DNA of 64,000 bases from an uncultured Myxococcales bacterium (GTDB lineage: Bacteria > Myxococcota > Myxococcia > Myxococcales > Myxococcaceae). Position numbers and translations under genes: made by a program. The stretch is taken from NCBI GenBank assembly GCA_937980205.1, contig CALJKW010000042.1:62001-126000 (forward strand). The letters are read 5' to 3'. Below the pieces are notes generated by a model that was not told the origin of the DNA, ran no database searches, and saw only the letters and a program-made list of their open reading frames with translations. This document shows, piece by piece, positions 9,894 to 17,984 of the stretch (positions are counted from its first letter, which is position 1; each line of letters opens with the position of its first letter).

Positions 9894-10591
9894 ATGGCTC
9901 CGGCCTGGACGACGGTCCCGTTGTGGCCCCACCAGCGGCTCGCCTTGGACGTGCGCGGCGTATCTCGAAGCCCGCACCCTGCGCCCCGAACGTCGCGACG
10001 CCGCCTTGGTTCGCATGCCTACCGGAACGGGCAAGAGCGGCGTCGTCGCGGTCTTGACCCGCTGCTTCGCTGGTGCCGGCGACTCTTTGGTGCTCACGCC
10101 CTCACTCGCGCTCAAAGACCAGCTCGCGGAGGACATCGACAACGGCTTCTGGAGCAAGAAGGGGATCAACTTCAGGCCCGCGCATTGGCCCGTCACGGTC
10201 CGTCCGTTTCTTCCTTCGGATGTCGACGAGGCGCTGGCCTCGGCGCCCGAGCTACGGAGCGTTTTCGTGTCCACGATTCAGGGGCTCCAGCGCATCGCGG
10301 CGAAGAAGCCGTCTGCCTACCGGGAGCTTGAGCGGCGCATCGGCGTAGTCGTCTTCGACGAGGGATGCCAACGAAGCGTGGCAGGCGATCCGCGCAATCA
10401 TCAGGAACCCCCGCGCCCGTCGCGAGGTATGGCTCGTGATCGGCGGAGGGCTCCAGAAGCATCAGCTCGAGAACGTCAAGTCCGCGGGCGAGGCATTCCC
10501 CGAGATGATCCAGATCCTGTACCTGCTTCAGTCGACCTGGAGCGCCGTCGGATCGATCGGCGCGACGTTGCGTGTTCTTTGTTCTCCCTGA
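9894..10591 (+). pseudogene. Degraded DEAD/DEAH-type SF2 helicase gene
   Basis: Helicase motifs are spread over different frames. Frame 3 holds a Q-motif-like start (VPLWPHQRLALD) from 9894. Frame 1 takes over near 9950 and holds AAYLEARTLRPERRDAALVR, motif I PTGTGKSG (from 10018), motif Ia LVLTPSLALKDQLAED, and motif II VVVFDEG (to about 10362). From about 10370 protein-like sequence continues in frame 2 (AWQAIRAIIRNPRARREVWL and on to LRVLCSP) and stops at 10591. At least two frameshifts are needed, and the C-terminal helicase domain is missing, so no working helicase is made. The frame-2 piece may come from a different gene; I cannot name it. Large helicases of this kind are common in defence islands. 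Confidence 0.7.
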
Positions 10592-10695
10592 AGGTCGGCA
10601 CGGGCCTCGGTAGTCTGGAAGGCCTCCTGACACCGTCGGCTGAGGCTCGGTCTCGACGACAGAGGCACGGAACCCGAGCGCCCGTGCGCGATGCG

Positions 10696-10730
10696 ATCGT
10701 GTTCCTGATGCGCCAGCGGTACGCGTGAGG
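10696..10730 (+). repeat. attR-like 35-bp direct repeat (relic of prkA end)
   Basis: Exact copy of 1065-1099, encoding VFLMRQRYA and a stop in the frame of the helicase remnant. Two bases later the convergent minus-strand gene ends at 10733, which is presumably the original chromosomal neighbour of prkA. Confidence 0.8.
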
Positions 10731-10732
10731 CT

Positions 10733-13700
10733 TCAGCGCGGGTGAAAGAGCAGCTCGCTCCCCCGCACGGCCCAGACGCCGGCGTCGGTTGCCGTCACGT
10801 CGCGAACCTGTGCCGCCTCGCGCAGCAGCGAGCGGTGGAAGCGGGTGCCGTCCCAGCGGTGCACCGCCCCGTCGATGTCGAAGACGTAGACGTCGGTCGG
10901 CCCCGTCCCGGTGATGGTGGTGACGACGCGCAGCCCGGGCACCGCGAGGTGCGCCCACTGCCCGCCGCTCCACCGGAACACCTGGGAGCCCCGGTTCGTC
11001 TGGTTCGCCGTCCAGCAGTCGTCGCGCGCAGGGCAGTAGAGCGTGTAGTACGGGCCGGCTACCGGCGCCGCCCGCGACGACCAGCGGGTGCCGTCGAAGT
11101 GGATGAGGCCGTTCGCTCCGCTCGCCCACACGTCGTTCGCCGCAGTGCCCGAGAGCGCGCCGAGGGCTCCGTCGGGGGCAGCGTGCGAGACCGACCACGC
11201 CGTGCCGTCCCAGTGGATGATCGCCTCCGGCGCGACGGCCCAGACGTCGCAACGCGCGCGGCCCCACAGGCCGACGACGGTCGTGGCTTCGACGGGGCGC
11301 GAGACCCGGGTCCACCGGCTTCCGTCCCAGTGCGCGAACTGGCCGCCGAACGAGGCCCACACGTCATCGGCGGCGTTCGCCCAGATGACGCTCACCAGGC
11401 CCAGGCCGGGCGGCGGCTGCAGCGGCGTCCACGCCCCGCTCGAGCGGTGGTACAGCGCGTTCGGCGTCGACACCCACACGTCGTCCGCCCCGTGGCTGCT
11501 GACCGACACGAGGTGCTCGTCCACGGCGAACGGCGCGACGTGCTGCACCTCCACGTTCGCGACGCCGTCGAAGCGCAGCGCGGTGCCGCGGAAGCCGACG
11601 GCCCACGCGGCGCCGCCGGCCACGGAGATCGCGCGCAGATCATTCGGCAGCGGCGCCGGCACCGTCTCGATGCGGCCGCCATCCCAGCGCCGCACGCCGC
11701 CGCCGGCGCCCGCGAACCACACGTCGGTCGGCGAGGATCCGCTGATGCCGGAGAAGTCTTCGACCGTGAGCTGCAACGTCGACCAGCTGCCGGCGCTGAA
11801 CCGGTGCAGCCCGCCCCGAAGCGTCGAGCCCGCGCTGCGCGTCGTCGCGAACACCTCGCCGCCGCTGCCCCAGAGCGCCTTGACCGTGCGCACGAGCGGG
11901 AGCGGAAGCTCGGCCCAGCTCGCGCCGCTCCAGCGGTGAACGCCGCCGCCGGTGTCGCCGACCCACACCTCGCCGGCGTCCGGGCTGGCCCAGACGGCGG
12001 TCAGCTGGCCATTCACCGGCTGCGGCAGCGGCGACCAGTGCGTCCCATTCCACTCGAGCACCGTCCCCGGCGGGCCGCCGACCGCCCACGCGCGCGTCGT
12101 CGAGATGGCGTGGACGGCGAACAGATCGGCCGTCGTGACGCTGTCGGGCAGGCTCGCCCCGCCGTCGAAGAGCGAGAAGATCATCCCTTGCTTGCCGACG
12201 ACCCAGGTTTGGCCGCCGGCGTGCGCGAGGTCGGTCACGTCCGCGCGGCCCAGGACGTGGTGCACCGTGCTCCAGGTCCGCCCGTCGCCGCGGAGGATCT
12301 GACCACCGGCGCCCAGCGCCCACAGCTGTGTCGGCGAGGCGGCCTCGACGGCGAGGAGATCCGAGGCCGCGCCGGCGTTCACCGGCTGCCAGCTGCGACC
12401 GTCACAGCGGAACAGCTCCTGACCGTACGCCGCCCAGACGTCGGCCGGCCCGGAGCCCCACAGCGCCGTGGCGGCCGTGGTCTCACCGAGCGACACGCGC
12501 GTCCACGCGCCGCCGTCCCACTGCATCAGGCCGATCGAGCTCTCGGCGACGACGTCCGTCGGCGAGAGGGCGAAGACCCGCGCGAAGCCGGCGGTGCTCG
12601 TGGGCACCGCGCGCCAGACGGTGCCGTCACCGTGCCAGAGCGAGGTCGCTCCTGCGAGCCAGACGTCATCGCGCGCGGTGCCGTGAATCGCGGAGATCGA
12701 ATCGAACGCCGACGGTGCCGACCAGCTCGACCCGTCGAAGTGCATCACGCCCGCGTTGCCCACGGCCCAGACGTCGTTGGCCGCGCTGCCCCAGATTCCG
12801 GTCAACATTCCCGTCACCGTGCGATTGAGGCTCCACGCCGCGCCGTCCCAGTGAAAGATGAACGGGCCGCCGACCGCCCAGAAGTCGTTCGGGGCGGCGC
12901 CCCACACGCCGCGGAGCCCGACGGCCACTGGCAGCCTCGTCGGAGTCCACGCGGTACCGTCGAAGTGCACCGCGAGGCCGGTGGCGGCCGGCGGCGGCAC
13001 GGCACCGACAGCCCATACGTCGGCGGGCCCCGAGCCCCAGGCCGCCGCGACCGCGCCGCTCACGTTCAGCGGGTAGTGCTCGACCGCCGCGCCGCGCTGC
13101 CGCATCGCGGACGCGCCCGAGCCGTTGAAGAGCCAGACGTCGCTGGCACTCGAGCCCCAGATTTCCTGAACCGGAAACGAGACCGGTCGCGGAGTCTCCC
13201 AGCACCAGCAGCCCGGCACACACACGCGATCGCCCACTCCGGTGCAGCTGCCGCAGTCGTTCGGTTTCGGCCCCGCGCCGCAGACGCTCGCCGCACAGGC
13301 CCCGCACGAAATGAACGTGCGCACGTGTCGTCGGTGGCTCCGCAGGCCGCGCCGAGCTGGGCGCAGGTCTTCGGCGTGCAGCCGCAGCGTCGGGGCTGGG
13401 TTCCGCCTCCGCACGTGAGCGGCAGCGCGCAAGTTCCGCAGTCGAGAATGCCTCCGCACCGGTCGTCGCCCGAGGGGCCGCAGGCAAGTTCTCGGGGCAG
13501 GCGGGCTTGATGCAGCTCAGGTCCCCGCAGCGGTTCGGGGTTCCGTTGCTGCCACAGTCTGCCGGCCGCATGCACCGCCCGCAATCGAGCACGCGCGAGC
13601 AGCCGTCCGAAATGAAGTCGCAGTTCACGTCGAGCTCGAGGCAGCTCTTCGGCGCGCAGGTGCCGCGCCCGCAGCGGTTCGGCGTGCCGCCTCCCCCGCA

Positions 13701-13862
13701 CGTCTCCGCATCGCCGCACTGGCCGCAGAAGACTCTGCCGCCACAGCCGTCGAGGCGCTCGCCGCAGTCGCCTGCGCCGCAGGTCTGGCGAACGCAGTCC
13801 GGCGGGGGCGGGGGCTCTCCGCTGCACGCAGCCAACCACATCGTGAGGGCCAGCCGGCGCAT
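10733..13862 (-). CDS. Cys-rich lipoprotein with WGS-DVWAVG propeller-like repeats; two apparent frameshifts
   Basis: The start at 13862 gives a lipoprotein signal (LTMWLAAC). A Cys-rich region of knot-like units follows (CGGGGTPNRCG, CGSNGTPNRCG). About 850 residues then carry many units of the form WGS..DVWAVG...H.DG..W, roughly 45 residues each, resembling beta-propeller blades. The N-terminal part reads in one frame to about 13490, a second frame to about 13315, and a third to the stop; each switch needs one missing base. The joined sequence is smooth (CPENL / ACGPSGDDRCGGILDCG, then DDTCA / TFISCGACAASVCG), so the gene was recently intact or the breaks are sequencing errors. Probable surface protein of unknown ligand. 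Its 3' end abuts the island edge. Confidence 0.7.
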
Positions 13863-13876
13863 GAGCGCCGCTCACT

Positions 13877-14278
13877 CTACGCGTGTCCGAGCGTCTTTCC
13901 GGTGATGACCAGCACGCGCAAGAGCCGCTCGGCCTGGACGCCCATGCTCTCGGGCTCGTCGAGGTTCTCCCACCTCTGCGCCGTCTCTTCCGTGGTGCCG
14001 ACGCTGTCCGCGAGCTCGAGCCTCGACAGGCCCAGGTACTCGCGCAGGAAGCGCACCTCGCGCGGCTCGAGCGCCTCGCGCTTCCGGGCGATGGCGAGCG
14101 CGACCTCGGTCTTCAGCTTCGGAGCGCGCGAGAGCGTGATCTCGTGATCTCCGCACATCGGGCAGTGATGCACGGGGACGTCGTGCAGGATGACCGAGCC
14201 CGTTCCCGATTCGTAACGAATCGTCTGCCGGGTCTCGTATGTGGGTGTCCCACAGACCGAGCACTGGTGCGCCGCCAT
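13877..14278 (-). CDS. MqsA/YgiT-type zinc-finger HTH protein (orphan antitoxin-like regulator)
   Basis: A 133-residue protein with two CxxC pairs (CSVCG near residue 6, CPMCG near residue 39) forming a YgiT-type zinc finger. An XRE-like helix-turn-helix follows (LREYLGLSRLELADSVGTTE, then TAQRWE). This two-part layout is that of MqsA-family antitoxins, which bind toxin MqsR through the N-terminus and DNA through the C-terminus. No MqsR- or HigB-like small toxin gene lies next to it: the flanking genes are the repeat lipoprotein (14 bp away) and the TldE-like protein. It may be a solitary regulator. Confidence is high for the fold and low for a toxin-antitoxin role. Confidence 0.75.
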   Translation of the reverse strand: MAAHQCSVCGTPTYETRQTIRYESGTGSVILHDVPVHHCPMCGDHEITLSRAPKLKTEVALAIARKREALEPREVRFLREYLGLSRLELADSVGTTEETAQRWENLDEPESMGVQAERLLRVLVITGKTLGHA

Positions 14279-14317
14279 AACGCCGTAGAGGACACGGCGG
14301 CGTCGGATCGTGGATCG

Positions 14318-16063
14318 CTATTTCCCGCCGGCGAGGGCGGGGCGGGGCAGCACGGGGGGCTTGCCGTACTCGTCGCGCGGCTTGTTGAGCTCGAGCAGCT
14401 TCACCAGCGTCGAGGGCGCGACCGCCGAGACCTGCTGGCCGAACTGCTCGGTGTTCAAGAGCGTCGGATCGTCGCCCATCATCACGATGTCCTTCAGCAC
14501 GCGGAAGGTGGTCGGCCTGAACGCCGGCCCGCGGATGAGCTCTTCGCGGCCGTCGGCCCAGACGCGCCAGACGAGCAGCGGGTTGTTGGGCAGCTTGAGC
14601 GAGGTGTCGGGCCGCGACTCCCACGCCTGCGGCAGCCGGCTCACCATGAGGCCGTATTCGAGGTCCTCTTCCTTCGCGAGCTCGACGAGCTTCTTCTTCA
14701 GCTCGGCGAGCGGCTTGGGCTGCGACGTCGACACGAACAGCGAGCCCGTCGAGCCCTGCTCGTTGCGCGCGTGGCCGTTCGTCTTCGCGATGCGGCGCGT
14801 CGGCAGGCGGCTCATGTAATAGGTCTGCAGCACGCCGTCCTTCACCAGCATGATCGTCTGCGGCTTCACGCCGTCGTCGTCGACGGGGAAGTAGCCGAAC
14901 AGCGGGAACACCTTGCCGGCCGGAGAGGTCCACGTCGGCTGCGTGGGATCATCGAACGCCGAGAGCTGCGACACGGCGATGTGCTTGCCGAGCCGCTCGA
15001 TGAGGCGGCCCTGCTCGGAGGCGCCCAGCGACTCGCGCGGCTGCGACAGCGGGTTCGCGAGCGCGGAGAGGAAAAACGCCGGCGCGGCCTCGGCCGTGAA
15101 CAGCACCGGGCCCGCGTAGTCCTCCGTCGGAGCCGGGGCTTTGAGCTTCTTCTCGAGCAGCTCGCCCATCTCCTTCACCTTCGCGGTGAGCTCTGCTTCC
15201 GTCGGCAGGTCGGCTTCGGTGCGGTAGTACTGCTTCCAGTCGGCGCCCACCGGCATGCCGTCGGCGGCCTGGCCGTTCGCCTGCACGTAGACCTCGATGC
15301 GGGTCTCGCAGAAGCGGTGCGCGGCCCCATCCGAGGCGACCAGCCGCTGGCAGCCGGTCTTGCCGGAGATGCCCGCCACGCACGAGTGCGGAGACGCGAA
15401 CGCGCGGCACGCGGCCGACGCGCGCTTCACGATGCCGCCCCACTTCTCGAGATCGACCTTGGGGATCGGCTGCTGATCGAGCAGCACCTTGTCGGGCGGC
15501 GCGTAGGCGAAGTCGGCGATGCGCTCTTTGACCTGGTTCGTCTCGAGGTAGGCGCGCTTGCGTGCGATCGCCTCGACCGCGCGCTTGAAGTCCATGTCGA
15601 ACTGCAGCCACAGCGTGCGGCGGACCGCGTCGAGGTCGAGCTCTGCGGGCTGAGAGAAGCGACCCTCACCCATGCCGAAGCCGAAGCCGCCGGCCTGGAA
15701 GTTCGTGTTGTCCAGATCCGGCGAGCCCACGCGCACCGCGGTGCCGAGCTTCACCTGCTGGCCTTGAGCCGGCGCGTACTGCGCTCCGAAGTTGGCCCAG
15801 ACCGAGAACTGCGCGTCGGTGTTGAGGTACGCGCGCGCGTAGTAGGGCCGCTCGGGATCTTTCGAGCCCTGCGGCGCCATCTTCAAGCTCATCGCGCGGC
15901 TCACCTCGTCGGCGAGCGTCTGGAGGATCGGGTCGTCGAACTTCTGGTTCGTGACGATGGGGATCTTCTCGGCCGGAGGCGGCTTCGGCGGAGGCAGCGC
16001 CTTCGCGGGCTGTTGAGCCGCCGGCGTCCCAGCAAGGAGGACCATCAGAAGAGCGGCGCTCAC
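14318..16063 (-). CDS. Secreted TldE/PmbA-like protein without the HExxxH motif
   Basis: A 581-residue TldD/PmbA-family protein with a short signal peptide (MSAALLMVLLAGTPAAQQ) and a Pro-rich spacer. It aligns in general layout with its upstream partner, but where that protein has HEIFGH this one reads AAPAFFLSALAN, so the zinc site is lost. In the TldD/TldE system the catalytic TldD subunit pairs with a TldE subunit that lacks the zinc motif to degrade or mature peptides. The start overlaps the partner's stop by 4 bp (16060-16063), so the two are translationally coupled and probably form a heterodimer. The export signal differs from the cytoplasmic TldD/TldE of enterobacteria. Confidence 0.8.
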   Translation of the reverse strand: MSAALLMVLLAGTPAAQQPAKALPPPKPPPAEKIPIVTNQKFDDPILQTLADEVSRAMSLKMAPQGSKDPERPYYARAYLNTDAQFSVWANFGAQYAPAQGQQVKLGTAVRVGSPDLDNTNFQAGGFGFGMGEGRFSQPAELDLDAVRRTLWLQFDMDFKRAVEAIARKRAYLETNQVKERIADFAYAPPDKVLLDQQPIPKVDLEKWGGIVKRASAACRAFASPHSCVAGISGKTGCQRLVASDGAAHRFCETRIEVYVQANGQAADGMPVGADWKQYYRTEADLPTEAELTAKVKEMGELLEKKLKAPAPTEDYAGPVLFTAEAAPAFFLSALANPLSQPRESLGASEQGRLIERLGKHIAVSQLSAFDDPTQPTWTSPAGKVFPLFGYFPVDDDGVKPQTIMLVKDGVLQTYYMSRLPTRRIAKTNGHARNEQGSTGSLFVSTSQPKPLAELKKKLVELAKEEDLEYGLMVSRLPQAWESRPDTSLKLPNNPLLVWRVWADGREELIRGPAFRPTTFRVLKDIVMMGDDPTLLNTEQFGQQVSAVAPSTLVKLLELNKPRDEYGKPPVLPRPALAGGK

Positions 16064-17808
16064 GGCTGCACCTCCTTCAGCACTCCCGCATCGGTGAACG
16101 GCGGAGGCGGCAGCAGCGGCCCGCGCTCGTGGCCCTTCGCCTTGCGCTCGACCTCGATGTCGCTGATGAGGATCGACGGCGCGACGGCCGAGACCGGCAC
16201 CCAGCCCGACTCGGCGCCGCAGAAGCCGTTGAACACGCGGAAGTCGTCGCCGGTCGCGACGATGCGCTCGAACGAGGCGAGGGGAGTGCCGACGAGATCG
16301 ACCCCGCGCACGAGCTCGTCGGGCCGGCCGTCGGGGTACACGCGGTAGACGACCTGGGGGATCACCTTGAACGCCTGCGGCAGCCCGCCGGTGCGCGTGT
16401 TGGTGAAGCCGCCGCTGATCTCCTCGAAGAGCAGCCCGTACGGCTTGCCCCGGGCCTTCACCTCTTCGATGAGCTTCGTGCGCAGCTCGTTGAACGGCAT
16501 CTTCCTGCTCGAGTCGACGAGCAGGTTCCCCTGGCGCGCGACCGGCCTCAAGCCCTGCATCGCGCGGCCGTGGCCGTTGGATCGGGGAAAGCCCGCGATG
16601 GGCGAGCGGCCCATGAGGAAGGCGCGCAGCACCCCGTTCTCGACGAGGTTCACCTTCTGCGCGGGCTGGCCCTCTTCGTCGAACAGGTAGAAGCCGTTCA
16701 GCGGCACGTCGCCGAAGTTGCGGCGCGTCGGGTCATCGGTGACCGAGATGAAGTCCGGCACCACCTTGAGGCCCACGCGCTTGGTGAACGTGTGGCCCTC
16801 GTCGGCGTCTTTCTGGCGGTGGCCCTCGATGCGGTGCCCGAAGATCTCGTGGAAGAAGACGCCCGCGGCGCGGTGCGTGATGATCGCGGGGCCCGCGTAC
16901 GGCTCGATCGCCGGAGCCTTCCGCAGCGCCTCGAGCCGCTCGATGACGCGGTCGACGCGCTTCTGGAACTCGGCCTCGCTGGGCAGCCCGTCGAGCGAGG
17001 TCGCCTCGGCGTCGTCGAAGAAGTCGAGCTCCATGCCGTCGTCGGCGCGCACCGAGCCGTAGACGGCGAGGCGGGCGAAGAAGCGCGGCTCGCGGATCTT
17101 CGCGCCGTCGGAGTCGACGAAGTACGCGGTGATCGACGCCGCCTGCAGCGAGACGGACGAGCGCAGGATGTTCGGGTGCGTCTTGAACGCCGACGACAGG
17201 CGCTTGAGCACGTCGGGCCACTTCGACTGATCCATCTGCTGCGACAGCGGCGTCGCCTTCGGCTCGACGCGCGTGTGGGGCTTGTCGTCCGAGAAGTCGG
17301 CGGCCTTGTCCTCTTCTTCCGCCTTCACCGCGACGTTCGCCTTCACCTTCAAGATGGCCTTCGCCGCCTCGCGGTACGAGTCGTCGGTCGCCTTCCAGAT
17401 CGCCACGCGCAGCGCGCCGTCGTCGTCGTCGATCGGCAAGGGCCGCCCGCCGGACCCGAAGTCGAACTCGAACCAGCCGCTGCCCCCGCGGACCTTGTGG
17501 GTGTTGTCGAGCTGCCGGCTGCCCATGCGGACCGAGACGTCGAGCACCCGCGAGCGGCCCGCCAGGCGGCCGGGGCTCACCTTGGTGCCCTCCATCGCCC
17601 CGAAGCTGGCCGACTGGGCCCAGGTCTCGCCGTCGGCGACCCGGTACGACAGGTAATAGAGAGGGGCGTCTTTCTCCCCCTTCAGGCCCGATTTATTTCG
17701 CTGCAGCTCTGCAACGAGGGCGTCGAGCAGGACGTCTTTATCTGCAGGCGACGCGGGCTTGGCGGGTGGAGTGGCAGAAAGCGTCGCGGCAACGAAGAGG
17801 CTGAGCAT
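16060..17808 (-). CDS. Secreted TldD-like metallopeptidase, catalytic subunit
   Basis: A 582-residue TldD/PmbA-family metallopeptidase. The zinc motif HEIFGH is at residues 320-325, followed by RIEGH, the signature of catalytic TldD. The N-terminus (MLSLFVAATLSATPPAKPAS) looks like a signal peptide with a low-complexity spacer, so the enzyme is probably periplasmic or exported. It is first in a two-gene minus-strand operon with the non-catalytic partner. A 176-bp divergent spacer separates it from the ArsA-like gene. The substrate is unknown; canonical TldD/E processes microcin precursors and unfolded peptides. Confidence 0.85.
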   Translation of the reverse strand: MLSLFVAATLSATPPAKPASPADKDVLLDALVAELQRNKSGLKGEKDAPLYYLSYRVADGETWAQSASFGAMEGTKVSPGRLAGRSRVLDVSVRMGSRQLDNTHKVRGGSGWFEFDFGSGGRPLPIDDDDGALRVAIWKATDDSYREAAKAILKVKANVAVKAEEEDKAADFSDDKPHTRVEPKATPLSQQMDQSKWPDVLKRLSSAFKTHPNILRSSVSLQAASITAYFVDSDGAKIREPRFFARLAVYGSVRADDGMELDFFDDAEATSLDGLPSEAEFQKRVDRVIERLEALRKAPAIEPYAGPAIITHRAAGVFFHEIFGHRIEGHRQKDADEGHTFTKRVGLKVVPDFISVTDDPTRRNFGDVPLNGFYLFDEEGQPAQKVNLVENGVLRAFLMGRSPIAGFPRSNGHGRAMQGLRPVARQGNLLVDSSRKMPFNELRTKLIEEVKARGKPYGLLFEEISGGFTNTRTGGLPQAFKVIPQVVYRVYPDGRPDELVRGVDLVGTPLASFERIVATGDDFRVFNGFCGAESGWVPVSAVAPSILISDIEVERKAKGHERGPLLPPPPFTDAGVLKEVQP

Positions 17809-17888
17809 TTGGATTGTTGGAACCAGGGCTGTGGAAAGTGCCGTTAGACCGCACCTTTAACCACACAAACAGAAATACGCGGACTGAC

Positions 17889-17917
17889 TTGACTTTTTTT
17901 GACTGCTTTGGGAAATT
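17889..17917 (+). promoter_or_regulatory. Weak candidate promoter in the tldD / arsA-like spacer
   Basis: The divergent spacer has an AT-rich island unusual for this DNA. TTGACT at 17889-17894 is followed after 17 bases by GAAATT at 17912-17917, and a second TTGACT lies nearby. The -10 match is poor, so this is only a candidate promoter for the plus-strand ATPase gene. Confidence 0.25.
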
Positions 17918-17984
17918 CCGCGCCCCCGATTTCTACACGGGCCCCCGCGGCGCGGGGTGAAAACACGTGGAAGGCGAACGAACG

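Larger units (their letters stand above)
1065..10730. mobile_element. Putative genomic island inserted at the 3' end of prkA
   Basis: A perfect 35-bp direct repeat (1065-1099 and 10696-10730) bounds 9.6 kb. The left copy is the intact end of prkA including its stop codon. The right copy is a relic of the same gene end lying 2 bp before the convergent lipoprotein gene at 10733. Cargo is an Rhs-type lipoprotein, a coupled lipoprotein and a disrupted helicase gene. The DNA around 8.6-9.4 kb looks less GC-biased than neighbouring genes, in line with foreign origin. No integrase gene is visible, so the element is either degenerate or was moved by another mechanism. The repeats are seen directly; the island reading is inference. 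Confidence 0.7.

Noticed and set aside
8555..10005. Integrase or transposase gene in the island
   Set aside because: I looked for tyrosine or serine recombinase motifs on both strands between 8.5 and 10.7 kb and saw only the lipoprotein and helicase pieces.
10742..13510. A 922-codon plus-strand open frame opposite the repeat lipoprotein
   Set aside because: Its composition is Arg/Pro/Ala/His low complexity, whereas the minus strand shows regular WGS-DVWAVG repeats. It is a shadow frame.
13877..14278. A complete MqsRA toxin-antitoxin system
   Set aside because: Only the MqsA-like part is present; neither neighbour is a small RNase or HigB-like toxin, so I do not call a toxin-antitoxin locus.
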